From: Pseudomonadota bacterium
GTDB taxonomy: Bacteria > Pseudomonadota > Gammaproteobacteria > Steroidobacterales > Steroidobacteraceae
Length of the DNA stretch: 19,612 bases
Direction of reading: 5' to 3'
Assembly: GCA_023391335.1 (NCBI GenBank)
Contig: JAEWBG010000039.1
Span: 1-19,612 of the forward strand
The stretch's first letter is position 1. Each line of letters opens with the position of its first letter. Shown piece after piece: positions 19,589-19,612 of this stretch. The position numbers and the translations under genes were made by a program. The notes under the pieces are model-generated. The model was given only the letters and a program-made list of their open reading frames with translations, did no database searches and was not told the origin of the DNA.

Positions 19589-19612
19589 ACGTTTAGCCCC
19601 GCCCATACAGGT

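Overview
The window reads as chromosome of a gammaproteobacterium. The main evidence is gene order. As I remember it, hemA, a TPR lipoprotein, lolB, ispE, prs, rplY, pth and ychF follow one another in Pseudomonas (the PA4666-PA4673 block), with prfA and prmC on the other side of hemA. The same genes occur here in nearly the same order. LolB, an outer-membrane barrel and OmpA-type proteins show a Gram-negative envelope. I cannot fix the genus; Xanthomonadales- or Nevskiales/Steroidobacter-like lineages would fit.

Layout. 1-834 (minus): the cut-off start of an unknown gene behind mtgA (peptidoglycan glycosyltransferase). 974-1666 (plus): an outer-membrane beta-barrel protein, convergent with ppiB (cyclophilin, minus) across a hairpin terminator. 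2399-3259 (minus): prmC, divergent from a cbs - cystathionine gamma-lyase/synthase pair (3337-6004, plus) that would make cysteine from homocysteine by reverse transsulfuration. 6208-7269 (minus): an SPFH/band-7 membrane protein followed by a 63-residue ribbon-helix-helix protein. 7679-10128 (minus): hemA then prfA. 10276-13436 (plus): TPR lipoprotein, lolB and ispE, tightly packed. Then tRNA-Gln(UUG), prs, rplY, pth, ychF, tRNA-Met(CAU), an SDR oxidoreductase starting 11 bases after the tRNA, and an OmpA-domain protein with a glycine zipper that resembles the PdsO family of proteobacterial sortase systems.

The most unusual content is between the genes. Nine gaps (called A-I) hold the same architecture with different sequences: a purine-rich arm of degenerate 7-, 8- or 9-base tandem units after one gene, a spacer, and a pyrimidine-rich arm of the reverse-complement units before the next. 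The arms often run into stop codons or directly against start codons, replacing the expected ribosome binding site (ppiB, metB, ychF). Two pairs of gaps share a unit family (A with G, F with H). I know no name for these elements and could not search for one.

I see no CRISPR array, prophage, rRNA or complete insertion sequence. The only possible mobile-element trace is the 22-codon gene start at the left edge.
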